A stretch of 64,000 nt of DNA, taken from UBA7803 sp040219135 (GTDB lineage Bacteria; Pseudomonadota; Gammaproteobacteria; Pseudomonadales; Azotimanducaceae). The translations under genes were made by a program, and so were the position numbers. Shown in pieces: positions 25,837-34,422 of this stretch. The stretch's first letter is position 1. Each line of letters starts with the position of its first letter. The stretch spans positions 310,001 through 374,000 of the forward strand of contig JAVJTA010000002.1 of NCBI GenBank assembly GCA_040219135.1, in the 5' to 3' direction. The notes under the pieces were generated by a model. The model worked only from the letters and a program-made list of their open reading frames with translations, had not been told where the DNA came from and did not search any database.

Positions 25837-26244
25837 ATGAAGTCCGTCAAGGTCGCCGACTACATGACGCGCAAGCTGGTCACCTTCACGCCGGAGACCA
25901 ACGTCGTCGAGGCCCTGGGCGTGCTGCTGGACAAGCGGATTTCCGGTGCGCCGGTGGTGGATGGCGACGGTCACCTGGTCGGCGTGCTCTCGGAAGTCGA
26001 TGTCATGGAGGTGGTGATTCACGGCAGCTACTACGACGAGAGTGCCGGCATCGTCGCCGACTACATGCAGCCGAACGTCGATACCGTGGATCCCGAGACC
26101 GACATCTATTCGCTGGCAGAGCGCTTCCGCAAGGAGCACCGGCGCCGCTTTCCGGTGGTCAAGAACGGCAGGCTGGTGGGCCAGATCAGCCGCCGCGACG
26201 TGCTTCGGGCGGTCTGGGACTTCATCAATCGGAAGGGAAACTGA
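25837..26244 (+). CDS. Tandem CBS-domain protein
   Basis: A 135-residue protein made of two CBS motifs (about 1-60 and 68-130): VADYMTRKLVTFTPETNVVEA then GAPVVDGDGHLVGVLSEVDV (blocks), and VADYMQPNVDTVDPETDI then FPVVKNGRLVGQISRRDVL. CBS pairs bind adenine nucleotides such as AMP or ATP. It has no catalytic domain, so it is probably a regulator of an unidentified partner. ATG 25837 is chosen because family similarity starts exactly there. Confidence 0.9.
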   Translation: MKSVKVADYMTRKLVTFTPETNVVEALGVLLDKRISGAPVVDGDGHLVGVLSEVDVMEVVIHGSYYDESAGIVADYMQPNVDTVDPETDIYSLAERFRKEHRRRFPVVKNGRLVGQISRRDVLRAVWDFINRKGN

Positions 26245-26295
26245 AGCGGCCCGCTGGGTGACCCGCCGCCACCGTCGACGTCGGGCCACGGGTCG

Positions 26296-27738
26296 TCAGG
26301 AAAGCGCTTTGCGCAACAGCTCGTTGAGCTGCTTCGGATTGGCTTTGCCCTGGGTCGCCTTCATGATCTGGCCGACGAAGAAGCCCAGCACCTTGTCTTT
26401 GCCGGCGCGAAACTGCGCCACCTGAGCCGGATTCTCCGCGACCACCTGATCCACCAGCGCCTGCAGCGCGCCGGCGTCGCTCATCTGTCTGAGACCGTGG
26501 GCGTCGATGATGGCATCCAGCTCGCCTTCGCCAGCCCAGAGCGCGTCGAACGCGGTCTTTGCGGTCTTCGAGGACAGCGTCTCGTCCTGAATCCGCGTGA
26601 TCAGGGCCGCGAGCGCCGGCGGGCTCAGCGGCGAGCGATCGATGCTGAGTTCGTCCCGGTTCAACGCCGCGGACAGGTCACCCATCACCCAGTTGGCCGC
26701 GAGCTTGGGATCCGCGCCGGTGGCGGTCACGGCCTCGAAGTAACCGGCGATGTCCGGGTCCTGGGTGAGCCAGCCGGCGTCGTAGGCGGACAGGCCGAGG
26801 GCTTCCATGTAACGCTGGCGCTTGGCCGCCGGCAGCTCCGGCAGCTCGGCGCGCACCGCGGCGAGCAGGGTCGGATCGATGTGCACCGGCAGCAGATCCG
26901 GGTCCGGGAAGTAGCGGTAGTCCTCGGACAGCTCCTTGCTGCGCATGCTGCGGGTTTCGTCGCGCTCGGAATCGTAGAGGCGTGTTTCCCGGACCACCGT
27001 GCCGCCGGACTCCAGCACCTCGATCTGGCGTTCGATCTCGAAGGCGATGGCGCGCTCGACGAAGCGGAACGAGTTGACGTTCTTGATCTCGGTGCGCACG
27101 CCGAACTCGGCCTGGCCGGCAGGCCGCACCGAAACGTTGGCGTCGCAGCGCATGCTGCCTTCCGCCAGATTGCCGTCGCAGATCTTCAGGTAGCGGACCA
27201 GCGCGTGCATCTGCCGGAAGTAGGCGGCGGCCTCCTCGGGCGAGCGCAGATCCGGGTCTGACACCACTTCCAGCAGCGGCGTGCCGGTGCGGTTCAGATC
27301 CACGCCGGTGAGCCCGGGAATGGCGTCGTGGATGGACTTGCCGGCGTCCTCCTCGAGGTGCGCGCGGGTGATGCCGACGACCCGCTCGGAACCATCCGGC
27401 AGCGGCACGGTGAGCTCACCGCGTCCGACCACCGGGTGGGCGAACTGACTGATCTGATAGCCCTTCGGCAGATCGGGATAGAAGTAGTTCTTGCGATCGA
27501 ACACCGAGTACGGATGGATCTCGGCGCCGATGGCCAGGCCGAACTTCACCGCCATACGCACGACTTCTTCGTTCAGCACCGGCAGCACGCCGGGCAGGCC
27601 GAGGTCCACGGCGGACGCCTGGCTGTTGGGCTCGGCGCCGAACGCCGTGGATGCGCCGGAGAAAATCTTGCTTCGGGTCGCGAGCTGGACGTGGATCTCG
27701 AGCCCGATCACGGCCTCCCAGGTCGTTTTTCCGGTCAT
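26296..27738 (-). CDS. gatB: Aspartyl/glutamyl-tRNA amidotransferase subunit B
   Basis: GatB is the ATP-dependent kinase part of GatCAB, which converts Glu-tRNA(Gln) or Asp-tRNA(Asn) to the amide form. WEAVIGLEIHVQL opens the protein; DRKNYFYPDLPKGYQISQ, EEDAGKSIHD, DLNRTGTPLLEVVSDPD, EGSMRCDANVSVR and FRYFPDPDL-type (DYRYFPDPDLLP) blocks follow, with the GatB/YqeY tRNA-binding tail at the C-terminus. ATG 27738 overlaps the gatA stop as ATGA. At 480 residues the length is normal. Confidence 0.97.
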   Translation of the reverse strand: MTGKTTWEAVIGLEIHVQLATRSKIFSGASTAFGAEPNSQASAVDLGLPGVLPVLNEEVVRMAVKFGLAIGAEIHPYSVFDRKNYFYPDLPKGYQISQFAHPVVGRGELTVPLPDGSERVVGITRAHLEEDAGKSIHDAIPGLTGVDLNRTGTPLLEVVSDPDLRSPEEAAAYFRQMHALVRYLKICDGNLAEGSMRCDANVSVRPAGQAEFGVRTEIKNVNSFRFVERAIAFEIERQIEVLESGGTVVRETRLYDSERDETRSMRSKELSEDYRYFPDPDLLPVHIDPTLLAAVRAELPELPAAKRQRYMEALGLSAYDAGWLTQDPDIAGYFEAVTATGADPKLAANWVMGDLSAALNRDELSIDRSPLSPPALAALITRIQDETLSSKTAKTAFDALWAGEGELDAIIDAHGLRQMSDAGALQALVDQVVAENPAQVAQFRAGKDKVLGFFVGQIMKATQGKANPKQLNELLRKALS

Positions 27739-29198
27739 GGCGCGAAGCCTCCCGGCACTTCCTCGTGCCAGGCGCTGTGGCGCTGGTAGAGGGCGCCGGT
27801 TTCGAGCAGCGCGCGCTCGCCGAAGTGCCGGCCGATGAGCTGCATGCCGAGCGGCAGACCGTCCTCGAAGCCGCACGGCACCGACATGGCGGGCAGGCCG
27901 GCGAGGCTTGCCGGGGTAGTGAATATGTCCTGCTGGTACATGGCTACCGGATCGTCGGTGAGATCGCCGCGCGCGAACGCGGTGCCGGGCGTCGTCGGGG
28001 CGAGGATCAGGTCCACGGCGTCGAAGGCGGTGAAAAAATCGTTCTGAATCAGGCGACGCAGCTTCTGCGCCTTCAGGTAATAGGCATCGTAGTAGCCCAC
28101 CGACAGGGCGTAGGTACCGGTGAGAATCCGCCGTTTCACCTCCGCGCCGAAGCCTTCGCTGCGCGAACGCCGGTACAGATCGTCGAGGGACTGGGGATCG
28201 GCGCAGCGGTGGCCGAAGCGCACGCCGTCGTAACGCGACAGGTTCGTCGACGCTTCGGCGCCGGCGATGATGTAGTAGGCGGGAATCGCCACCCCGGTGT
28301 GGGGCAGATCGACGTCGCGAAACTCGCAGCCTGCGGCCTCGAGCACCCGGCGCGCTTCGTCGAGCTGGCTCTGGCCGTGGCGCAGATCGGCGAAGTACTG
28401 GGTCGGCAGGCCGATGACCGGGGGTCGTTCGGGCACGCCGATCGTGCCTTCCGGAAGCGCCTGCAGCCACGGATCGCGGTGTTCGCTCGAGGTGGAGTCG
28501 AGGGGGTCGAAGCCGCTCATCAGGGCGAGCACCAGGCCCGCGTCCGCCACGCTTCGTGCCAGCACGCCGCCCTGATCGAGGCTCGAGGCGAACGCCACCA
28601 TGCCGTAGCGCGATACCCGTCCGTAGGTCGGTTTGATGCCGGTCAGCCCGCAGAAAGCGGCCGGCTGGCGGATCGAGCCGCCGGTGTCGGTGCCGGTGGC
28701 TGCGGGCGTGAGCCCGGCGGCCACAGCGGCCGCCGAGCCTCCGGAGGAACCGCCCGGAACACGCTCCAGGCGCCACGGATTGGCTACGGCGCCGAAGTAG
28801 CTGTTTTCGTTGGAGGAGCCCATGGCGAACTCGTCGCAGTTGGTCTTGCCCAGGGTCACGGCGCCGGCGGCGTCCAGGCGCGCCACTGCCGTGGCGTCGT
28901 AGGGCGCGATGAAGTTCTCGAGCATGCGCGATCCGCAGGTCGTGCGAAGACCCGCGGTGCAGAACACGTCCTTGTGGGCGATGGGAACCCCGGTCAGCGG
29001 GCCTGCGTCACCGCGCGCCAGGCGTCGGTCGGCCGCGTCGGCCTGATCCAGGGCCCGCTCGGCGGCCACGCTGATGAAGCTGTTGAGGTCCTGGTCGTGG
29101 GCGGCGATGCGTTCGAGGAACCGTTGAGTCAGCTCGCGGCTCGAGAATGCTCGGCTCCGGAGCCCGTCCGCCAGATCGGCCAGGGTGGTGAACGCCAC
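27735..29198 (-). CDS. gatA: Aspartyl/glutamyl-tRNA amidotransferase subunit A
   Basis: The amidase-signature subunit releases ammonia from glutamine for GatB. The Ser-cisSer-Lys triad is visible: Lys76 in AHKDVF, Ser151 in GGSSGGSAAAVAAG, and the nucleophile Ser175 in TGTDTGGSIRQPA. Further family blocks are LGKTNCDEFAMGSSNENS and DLILAPTTPGTAF. GTG 29198 shares one base with the gatC stop (TAGTG), which fixes the start. 487 residues. Confidence 0.97.
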   Translation of the reverse strand: MAFTTLADLADGLRSRAFSSRELTQRFLERIAAHDQDLNSFISVAAERALDQADAADRRLARGDAGPLTGVPIAHKDVFCTAGLRTTCGSRMLENFIAPYDATAVARLDAAGAVTLGKTNCDEFAMGSSNENSYFGAVANPWRLERVPGGSSGGSAAAVAAGLTPAATGTDTGGSIRQPAAFCGLTGIKPTYGRVSRYGMVAFASSLDQGGVLARSVADAGLVLALMSGFDPLDSTSSEHRDPWLQALPEGTIGVPERPPVIGLPTQYFADLRHGQSQLDEARRVLEAAGCEFRDVDLPHTGVAIPAYYIIAGAEASTNLSRYDGVRFGHRCADPQSLDDLYRRSRSEGFGAEVKRRILTGTYALSVGYYDAYYLKAQKLRRLIQNDFFTAFDAVDLILAPTTPGTAFARGDLTDDPVAMYQQDIFTTPASLAGLPAMSVPCGFEDGLPLGMQLIGRHFGERALLETGALYQRHSAWHEEVPGGFAP

Positions 29199-29479
29199 TA
29201 CTCGACGACCCGGGGAACCAGATAGAAGCCGTCCTGCACCTCCGGCGCCAGCGCCTGGAAGCGCTCGCGGTCGACGGTTTCCGTGACCTCGTCGCGGCGC
29301 AGCCGGGCTGCGTGCCCGAGGGGGTGCGCCAGCGGTTCCACGTCGTCCGTCGCCACCGACTGCATCTGGTCGACCATGCCGATGATGCGTGCCAGGTCGG
29401 TCTGAGCAGCCCGCTGCTCGGCGGGGTCCAGGGCCAGCTGCGCGAGCCGGCAGAGATGGGTGAGGTCGATGTCGGCCAT
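29198..29479 (-). CDS. gatC: Aspartyl/glutamyl-tRNA amidotransferase subunit C
   Basis: A 93-residue protein with the GatC pattern: an N-terminal IDLTHLCRLAQLALD helix, a middle DLARIIGMVDQMQSVATDDVEPL segment that wraps GatA, and RRDEVTETVDRERFQALAPEVQDGFYLVPRVVE (two blocks) that contacts GatB. It is the first gene of gatCAB and is divergent from mreB. Confidence 0.95.
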   Translation of the reverse strand: MADIDLTHLCRLAQLALDPAEQRAAQTDLARIIGMVDQMQSVATDDVEPLAHPLGHAARLRRDEVTETVDRERFQALAPEVQDGFYLVPRVVE

Positions 29480-29651
29480 AGGCGCGCAAGCCTAATCCAA
29501 CCTCCCGACGATGCCAACGCTCCTCGCTGGCGCGAATTGCACGCGCCATTCCTTGCAGTCGTGCAAATTGTTAGAGTAGCGCCGCCGTGCGGTCTGTTGC
29601 CGGCGGGAACCGGTCAGCAGCGGCGGCCGGGCGCTGATGGCGCACGCACTC

Positions 29652-29657
29652 TATACT
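29652..29657 (+). promoter_or_regulatory. Possible -10 element for mreB
   Basis: TATACT lies 30 bases before the mreB ATG. No good -35 hexamer stands 16-18 bases upstream. A small dyad TTGCA-gtcg-TGCAA lies near 29553-29566 in the same divergent region. Confidence 0.35.
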
Positions 29658-29686
29658 CCCCACATAAAGGCTGAGTCTCTCCATAC

Positions 29687-30727
29687 ATGTTTAAGAATAT
29701 CCGTGGGCTGTTCTCCCGGGATCTGTCCATCGACCTGGGTACAGCCAACACCCTGATCTACGTTCGCGATCAGGGCATTGTCCTCAACGAGCCCTCGGTG
29801 GTCGCGATCCGGGTTCAGGGCAACCAGAAGAGCGTGGCCGCTGTCGGCCTCGAAGCGAAACGTATGCTCGGCCGGACGCCCGGCAACATCACGGCCATCC
29901 GTCCGCTCAAGGACGGCGTCATTGCCGACTTCCTCGTCACCGAGAAGATGCTCAAGTACTTCATCAACAAGGTCCACGAGAACAGTTTCATCCGTCCCAG
30001 CCCACGGGTGCTGGTGTGCGTGCCGTGCAAGTCCACCGAGGTGGAACGCCGCGCCATCCGCGAGAGCGCGCTGTCCGCCGGCGCCCGCGACGTGCGCCTG
30101 ATCGAGGAGCCCATGGCGGCCGCGATCGGCGCCGGCCTGCCCGTGCAGGACGCCGTGGGGACCATGGTGGTGGACATCGGCGGTGGCACCACGGAGATAG
30201 CGATCATATCCCTCAACGGTGTGGTCTATTCCGACACCGTTCGGGTCGGCGGCGATCGCTTCGACGAGTCCATCGTCGCCTACGTGCGCCGCACCCAGGG
30301 CAGCCTCATCGGTGAGGCCACCGCGGAGCGGATCAAGCAGGAGATCGGCGCCGCCTACCCGCAGAAGGAGATCCGCGAGATCGACGTGCGCGGGCGCAAC
30401 CTGGCGGAAGGGGTGCCGCGCAGCTTCACGCTCAACAGCAACGAGATCCTCGAGGCACTTCAGGAGCCGCTGTCGATGATCGTGCAGGCGGTGAAGAGTG
30501 CTCTCGAGCAGTGCCCGCCCGAGCTCGCCTCGGACATCGCCGAGACCGGTCTGGTGCTCACCGGCGGCGGGGCGCTGCTGCGCGACCTGGACGTGCTGCT
30601 GCAGGAAGAAACGGGGCTGCCGGTCATCGTCGCTGAAGATCCGCTCACCTGTGTAGCCCGCGGCGGCGGCAAAGCTCTGGAAATGATGGACAAGGCCGGC
30701 AACGCGGATCTGCTGTCGACCGAGTGA
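29687..30727 (+). CDS. mreB: Rod shape-determining actin homologue MreB
   Basis: MreB polymerises along the inner membrane and organises lateral wall synthesis. Actin-fold motifs are intact: FSRDLSIDLGTANTLIYV (phosphate 1), GRTPGNITAIRPLKDGVIAD, RVLVCVPC, EEPMAAAIGAGLP, MVVDIGGGTTEIAIISL (phosphate 2) and VLTGGGALLRDLD (adenosine). The N-terminal MFKNIRGLFS can act as the membrane-binding amphipathic start. 346 residues, the usual length. It leads mreBCD. Confidence 0.98.
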   Translation: MFKNIRGLFSRDLSIDLGTANTLIYVRDQGIVLNEPSVVAIRVQGNQKSVAAVGLEAKRMLGRTPGNITAIRPLKDGVIADFLVTEKMLKYFINKVHENSFIRPSPRVLVCVPCKSTEVERRAIRESALSAGARDVRLIEEPMAAAIGAGLPVQDAVGTMVVDIGGGTTEIAIISLNGVVYSDTVRVGGDRFDESIVAYVRRTQGSLIGEATAERIKQEIGAAYPQKEIREIDVRGRNLAEGVPRSFTLNSNEILEALQEPLSMIVQAVKSALEQCPPELASDIAETGLVLTGGGALLRDLDVLLQEETGLPVIVAEDPLTCVARGGGKALEMMDKAGNADLLSTE

Positions 30728-30833
30728 CCGACATCTGCGAATCGCGGACTGGAGTGGCCGCCGCCGACCTGTCGCGGTCTGAAGACCGCTCCTACATAAT
30801 GATTCCCGTGGGTCTGGCAAAAGGGGCGCGCCG

Positions 30834-31778
30834 ATTAAGGCACTGTTCGTTCGAGAGTCCGGTGCGGGATATCTGCTGACGGCGCTGGCCCTGGTCTCCG
30901 CCGGTCTCGTCGCGCTCGAATCCACCACCCGTCTGCTCGAACCCGTGGAGAGCGCGTTGCTCTCCGTCGTGGCGCCGCTGACGCTCATCGCTGAAATGCC
31001 GTACCTGGTTGGTGACGAGGTGGGCGACGTCGTCGCCACCCGGGACGGCATGCTCGAGCGTAACGCCGAGCTCGAGCGCCGCGTGCTCGAGCTGTCTCAG
31101 GTGTCCCAGCAGTTCATGGCGCTGAAAACCGAGAACGAACGCCTGCGCGCTCTGCTCGGGAGCCGGGCGCGGCTGCCTTCGGAAGTCCTCATCAGCGAGA
31201 TCATAGGCGTCACGCCCGGACCGGGCACGCATCAGGTCATGCTCGACAAAGGCTCCCGGGACGACGTTCGCATTGGCGATGCCGTGATCGACGCCAGAGG
31301 TCTTTTCGGTCAGGTGGTCGAGGTCGGCGGATTCAGCAGCCGGGTGATGCTGGTCACCGATCCGAATCACGCGGTGCCTGTGCAGGTGAATCGCAACGGC
31401 GTGCGCAGCATCGCCGGAGGCACCGGGGCTCTGGACGCGCTGCAGCTCGAGAACGTTTCGGTCACCGCCGACATCCGCAAAGGAGACCTGTTGGAAACCT
31501 CGGGTCTCGGCGGCCGCTTCCCGCCAGGCTATCCGGTCGGCATCGTCGATGCCGTGGTCGTCGAGGCCACCGCCGCGTTCGCCTCCGTGTCGGTGCGTCC
31601 GCTGGCTGAACTGGATCGATCGCGCCACGTGCTCGTGGTCCTTTCCCGAGACGACGCCCTGCTGGATGGCGCCGACGGTGTGGTGGAGCCAGGTGCCGGG
31701 TCCGGCACCGAACCGGAGGCAGTCGCTGAGCCGGCTGGTGCCGCCGAGGGCCCGACAGATGCGGAGACGAACCGGTGA
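30834..31778 (+). CDS. mreC: Cell shape-determining protein MreC, with an inferred ATT start
   Basis: MreC is a periplasmic scaffold that links MreB/MreD to the elongasome. From ATT 30834 the protein is 314 residues: a membrane helix (about 13-29, YLLTALALVSAGLVALE), a coiled coil (about 74-112, AELERRVLELSQVSQQ...), and a beta domain with GTHQVMLDKGSRDDVRIGDAV, DARGLFGQVVE and LVTDPNHAVPVQVNRNG. The frame has no ATG, GTG or TTG between the preceding stop at 30780 and GTG 30945, and a start at 30945 would remove the membrane anchor. ATT is followed by KALF as in other MreC N-termini and has AAGGGG seven bases upstream. The C-terminal tail is acidic and proline-poor. Confidence 0.92.
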   Translation: MKALFVRESGAGYLLTALALVSAGLVALESTTRLLEPVESALLSVVAPLTLIAEMPYLVGDEVGDVVATRDGMLERNAELERRVLELSQVSQQFMALKTENERLRALLGSRARLPSEVLISEIIGVTPGPGTHQVMLDKGSRDDVRIGDAVIDARGLFGQVVEVGGFSSRVMLVTDPNHAVPVQVNRNGVRSIAGGTGALDALQLENVSVTADIRKGDLLETSGLGGRFPPGYPVGIVDAVVVEATAAFASVSVRPLAELDRSRHVLVVLSRDDALLDGADGVVEPGAGSGTEPEAVAEPAGAAEGPTDAETNR

Positions 31779-32269
31779 ATCCCACCCAGGGCGGCTGGCT
31801 GATTCTGCTCACGGTGGCTACCGCCATGGTGCTCTCCGTGGTCCACCTTCCGGAGACCTGGCCGCAGTGGCTCGGCTGGCTGCGGCCGGCGTGGGTAGCG
31901 CTGGTGATCTTCTACTGGGTGATGGAGCTGCCGCATCGCATCGGTCTCATCGCTGCCTGGATCATCGGCGCGCTGGTCGACGTGCTGCTGGCGGAACCGC
32001 TCGGCGTCAACGGGCTGATCCTGGCGGCGATCACCTATGTCGCCTGGCGCTTCTACGAGCGGCTGCGCATGTATTCGGTGGTGCAGCAGTCCGGGGTGGT
32101 GCTGCTGCTGGTGCTGGGCGCCGAACTGCTGCGGGCCCTGGTGCTGAATCTGGTCGACGACCGCGCGTTGAGCTGGGGACTGCTCGGACCACCGGTGACC
32201 AGCATGCTGCTGTGGCCGCTCGTGGCCCTGGTGCTGGGCAATCTGCGCCTGCGCTTCCGGGTGGTGTAG
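31775..32269 (+). CDS. mreD: Rod shape-determining protein MreD
   Basis: A 164-residue integral membrane protein with five to six helices covering almost the whole length. The family block LIFYWVMELPHRIGL-like segment (VIFYWVMELPHRIGLIAAWI, about 44-63) and GALVDVLLAEPLGVNGL are clear. GTG 31775 overlaps the mreC stop (GTGA), giving coupled translation. It works with MreC in the elongasome. Confidence 0.93.
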   Translation: MNPTQGGWLILLTVATAMVLSVVHLPETWPQWLGWLRPAWVALVIFYWVMELPHRIGLIAAWIIGALVDVLLAEPLGVNGLILAAITYVAWRFYERLRMYSVVQQSGVVLLLVLGAELLRALVLNLVDDRALSWGLLGPPVTSMLLWPLVALVLGNLRLRFRVV

Positions 32270-32272
32270 ACG

Positions 32273-32875
32273 GTGAGGCTGATTCTCGCGTCCCGATCGC
32301 CTCGCCGGGCCGCGCTGCTGACCCAGATGGGCCTGCACTTCGAAACCCGGGCCGCGGACGTCGACGAGTCGCGGCTTCCGCAGGAACCCCCGGCGGACTA
32401 CGTGCTGCGCCTGGCCAGGAGTAAGGCCGCCGCCGTATTCGCGGAACTGGGGTCGGCCCGGGGAACAGCCGATGCGGTGGTGCTCGGTGCTGATACGGTC
32501 GTGGTCCTGGACGACCGGGTTCTCGGCAAACCCACGGACGGCGCCGACGCGGTGGCCATGCTCAGGGCGCTGGCGGGCCGCACCCATCGGGTGATGACCG
32601 GCGTGGTGGTGCGGACTGCGCAGGGCGAGCGCAGCGAATGCGTCACCTCCGAGGTGACGTTCAGCGACATCGAGAGCTGGGAAGCCGAGGCCTACTGGCG
32701 CACCGGCGAAGGCGCGGACAAAGCCGGCGGTTACGGTATCCAGGGCATTGGCGGTATATTTGTGGTCAGTCTGTGCGGCAGCTACAGCGCGGTCGTCGGC
32801 CTGCCGCTGGCGGAGACCGAACGGCTGTTGCGCGCCTGTGGCATCGAAACCTGGCACGAGCGTTCCCATGGCTGA
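32273..32875 (+). CDS. maf: Maf-like nucleoside triphosphate pyrophosphatase
   Basis: A 200-residue house-cleaning enzyme that removes non-canonical or methylated nucleotides. LILASRSPRRAALL (3-16), LARSKAAAV (about 45), VLGADTVVVLDDRVLGKP with the catalytic Asp (about 70), and DKAGGYGIQGIGG (about 155) define the family. Start GTG 32273 follows mreD by 3 bases. The gene order mreD-maf-rng is common in proteobacteria. Confidence 0.94.
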   Translation: MRLILASRSPRRAALLTQMGLHFETRAADVDESRLPQEPPADYVLRLARSKAAAVFAELGSARGTADAVVLGADTVVVLDDRVLGKPTDGADAVAMLRALAGRTHRVMTGVVVRTAQGERSECVTSEVTFSDIESWEAEAYWRTGEGADKAGGYGIQGIGGIFVVSLCGSYSAVVGLPLAETERLLRACGIETWHERSHG

Positions 32876-34385
32876 AGAGCTGCTGATCAACGTCAACGAC
32901 TTCGAGACCCGGGTCGCCCTGCTGGTCGGCGGTACGGTTCAGGAGCTGCATCTAGCCCGGGCGGACGGCTACAGCCGTACCGGCAACATCTATCTCGGCC
33001 GCGTCGAGCGCGTCGTGCCCGGCATGCAGGCCGCATTCGTCGACGTCGGTCTGGAGCGTCCGGGATTTCTTCATGTGCGTGATATCGACGGCCCGCGGCT
33101 CATGCTCGGCGAGGCGCCGGAGCGGCCACGGGACATCCGCGATCTGTTTCACGACGGTCAGCAGCTCATGGTGCAGGTCGCCAAGGATCCCATCGCCGGA
33201 AAAGGTGCCCGCCTCACCACCCAACTCGCCATTGCCTCGCGCTATCTGGTGCTGATGCCGTTCAACGATCACCTGGGCATCTCCCAGCGCATCGAGGACG
33301 AAGCCGAACGCGAACGGCTGCGTGAGCTCATCGACGCGCGGCGGGCGCTGCAGAGCGTGGGCATGGGCTTCATCGCCCGCACCGCGGCGGAAGGCGTCGG
33401 TGAGGCGGTGGTGGATTCCGAGGTGCGCGTGCTGGCGCGGATCTGGGACCGGATTGTGGAAAAGAAGCGCGAGGTCGGTTGCCCGGGTCTCGTCTACCAG
33501 GAGATCCCCCTGCACATCCGCGTGGTGCGTGATCTCGCCGGACCCGGACTGGCGCGCATTCACATCGATCACCGCGACACCTTCGAGCGGGTCCGCGATT
33601 TCTGCGGCGATTTTCTGCCGGAGTTCATCGAGCGGCTGACCTTCTACCAGGAGCCGCGGCCGCTGTTCGAGCGCTTCGGTGCGGAGGAGGAGCTCGGCCG
33701 TGCCCTGGCGAAGCGGGTGAGCCTGAAATCCGGCGGCCACCTGATCATCGAGCAGACCGAGGCGATGATCACCATCGACGTGAACACCGGCGCTTTTCTC
33801 GGCGCGAACTGTCTGGAAGATACCGTGTTCCGCACCAATCTGGAGGCGGCTGCGGCCATTCCGCGGCAGCTGCGGCTGCGCAATCTCGGCGGCATCATCG
33901 TCATCGACTTCATCGATATGCAGGACGAAGAACATCGGCGTCAGGTCATGCGCGCCCTGGAGAAGGCCTGCGAAGGCGATCCCGCGCGCATCCGCATCGA
34001 TGGTTTTTCGTCGCTCGGCCTGGTGCAGATGAGCCGCAAGCGCACCCGGGAGTCGCTTGTGCAGCAGGTCTGCGAGCCGTGTGCCGAATGCAGCGGCCTG
34101 GGGTTGGTCAAGTCACCCCAGAGCACCTGCATCGAGCTGTTCCGGGCAATCCTGCAGGATGCCGGCGCGCGCTGCGCCGGCGGGGGGCGAGCACAGGTTG
34201 CGGAGCCGGGCGAGTACCTGATCCGTGCGCCGGAAGCCGTAGTCGACAGGTTACTGGACGAAGATGCGGAACAGCTCGAACGTCTCTCCACGGACATCGG
34301 CCGTCGCGTGCGCATCCAGGTGGAACCCAGCTACGGCCCGGGACAGTTCGACGTGATGCTGATTCAGGAGATGAAGCGCCCCTAG
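32868..34385 (+). CDS. rng: Ribonuclease G
   Basis: A 505-residue endoribonuclease of the RNase E/G family, which trims 16S rRNA 5' ends and degrades mRNA. MAEELLINVNDFETRVALL starts the protein; an S1 domain follows (SRTGNIYLGRVERVVPGMQAAFVDVG, in two blocks, about 36-62), then FLVP-less RNase H-like and DNase I-like regions with TIDVNTGAF (Asp metal ligand, about 303) and IVIDFIDM (about 346). The Zn-link CEPCAECSGLG (about 402-412) is present. ATG 32868 lies inside the end of maf (8-bp overlap). Shorter than RNase E, with no C-terminal scaffold. Confidence 0.96.
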   Translation: MAEELLINVNDFETRVALLVGGTVQELHLARADGYSRTGNIYLGRVERVVPGMQAAFVDVGLERPGFLHVRDIDGPRLMLGEAPERPRDIRDLFHDGQQLMVQVAKDPIAGKGARLTTQLAIASRYLVLMPFNDHLGISQRIEDEAERERLRELIDARRALQSVGMGFIARTAAEGVGEAVVDSEVRVLARIWDRIVEKKREVGCPGLVYQEIPLHIRVVRDLAGPGLARIHIDHRDTFERVRDFCGDFLPEFIERLTFYQEPRPLFERFGAEEELGRALAKRVSLKSGGHLIIEQTEAMITIDVNTGAFLGANCLEDTVFRTNLEAAAAIPRQLRLRNLGGIIVIDFIDMQDEEHRRQVMRALEKACEGDPARIRIDGFSSLGLVQMSRKRTRESLVQQVCEPCAECSGLGLVKSPQSTCIELFRAILQDAGARCAGGGRAQVAEPGEYLIRAPEAVVDRLLDEDAEQLERLSTDIGRRVRIQVEPSYGPGQFDVMLIQEMKRP

Positions 34386-34422
34386 GGGCGTCGCACGACG
34401 CCGGCCGTCGGGAATTTCACCG

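Noticed and set aside
30945..31778. mreC starting at GTG 30945
   Set aside because: That start removes the N-terminal membrane helix and the conserved first residues, and has no good ribosome-binding site.
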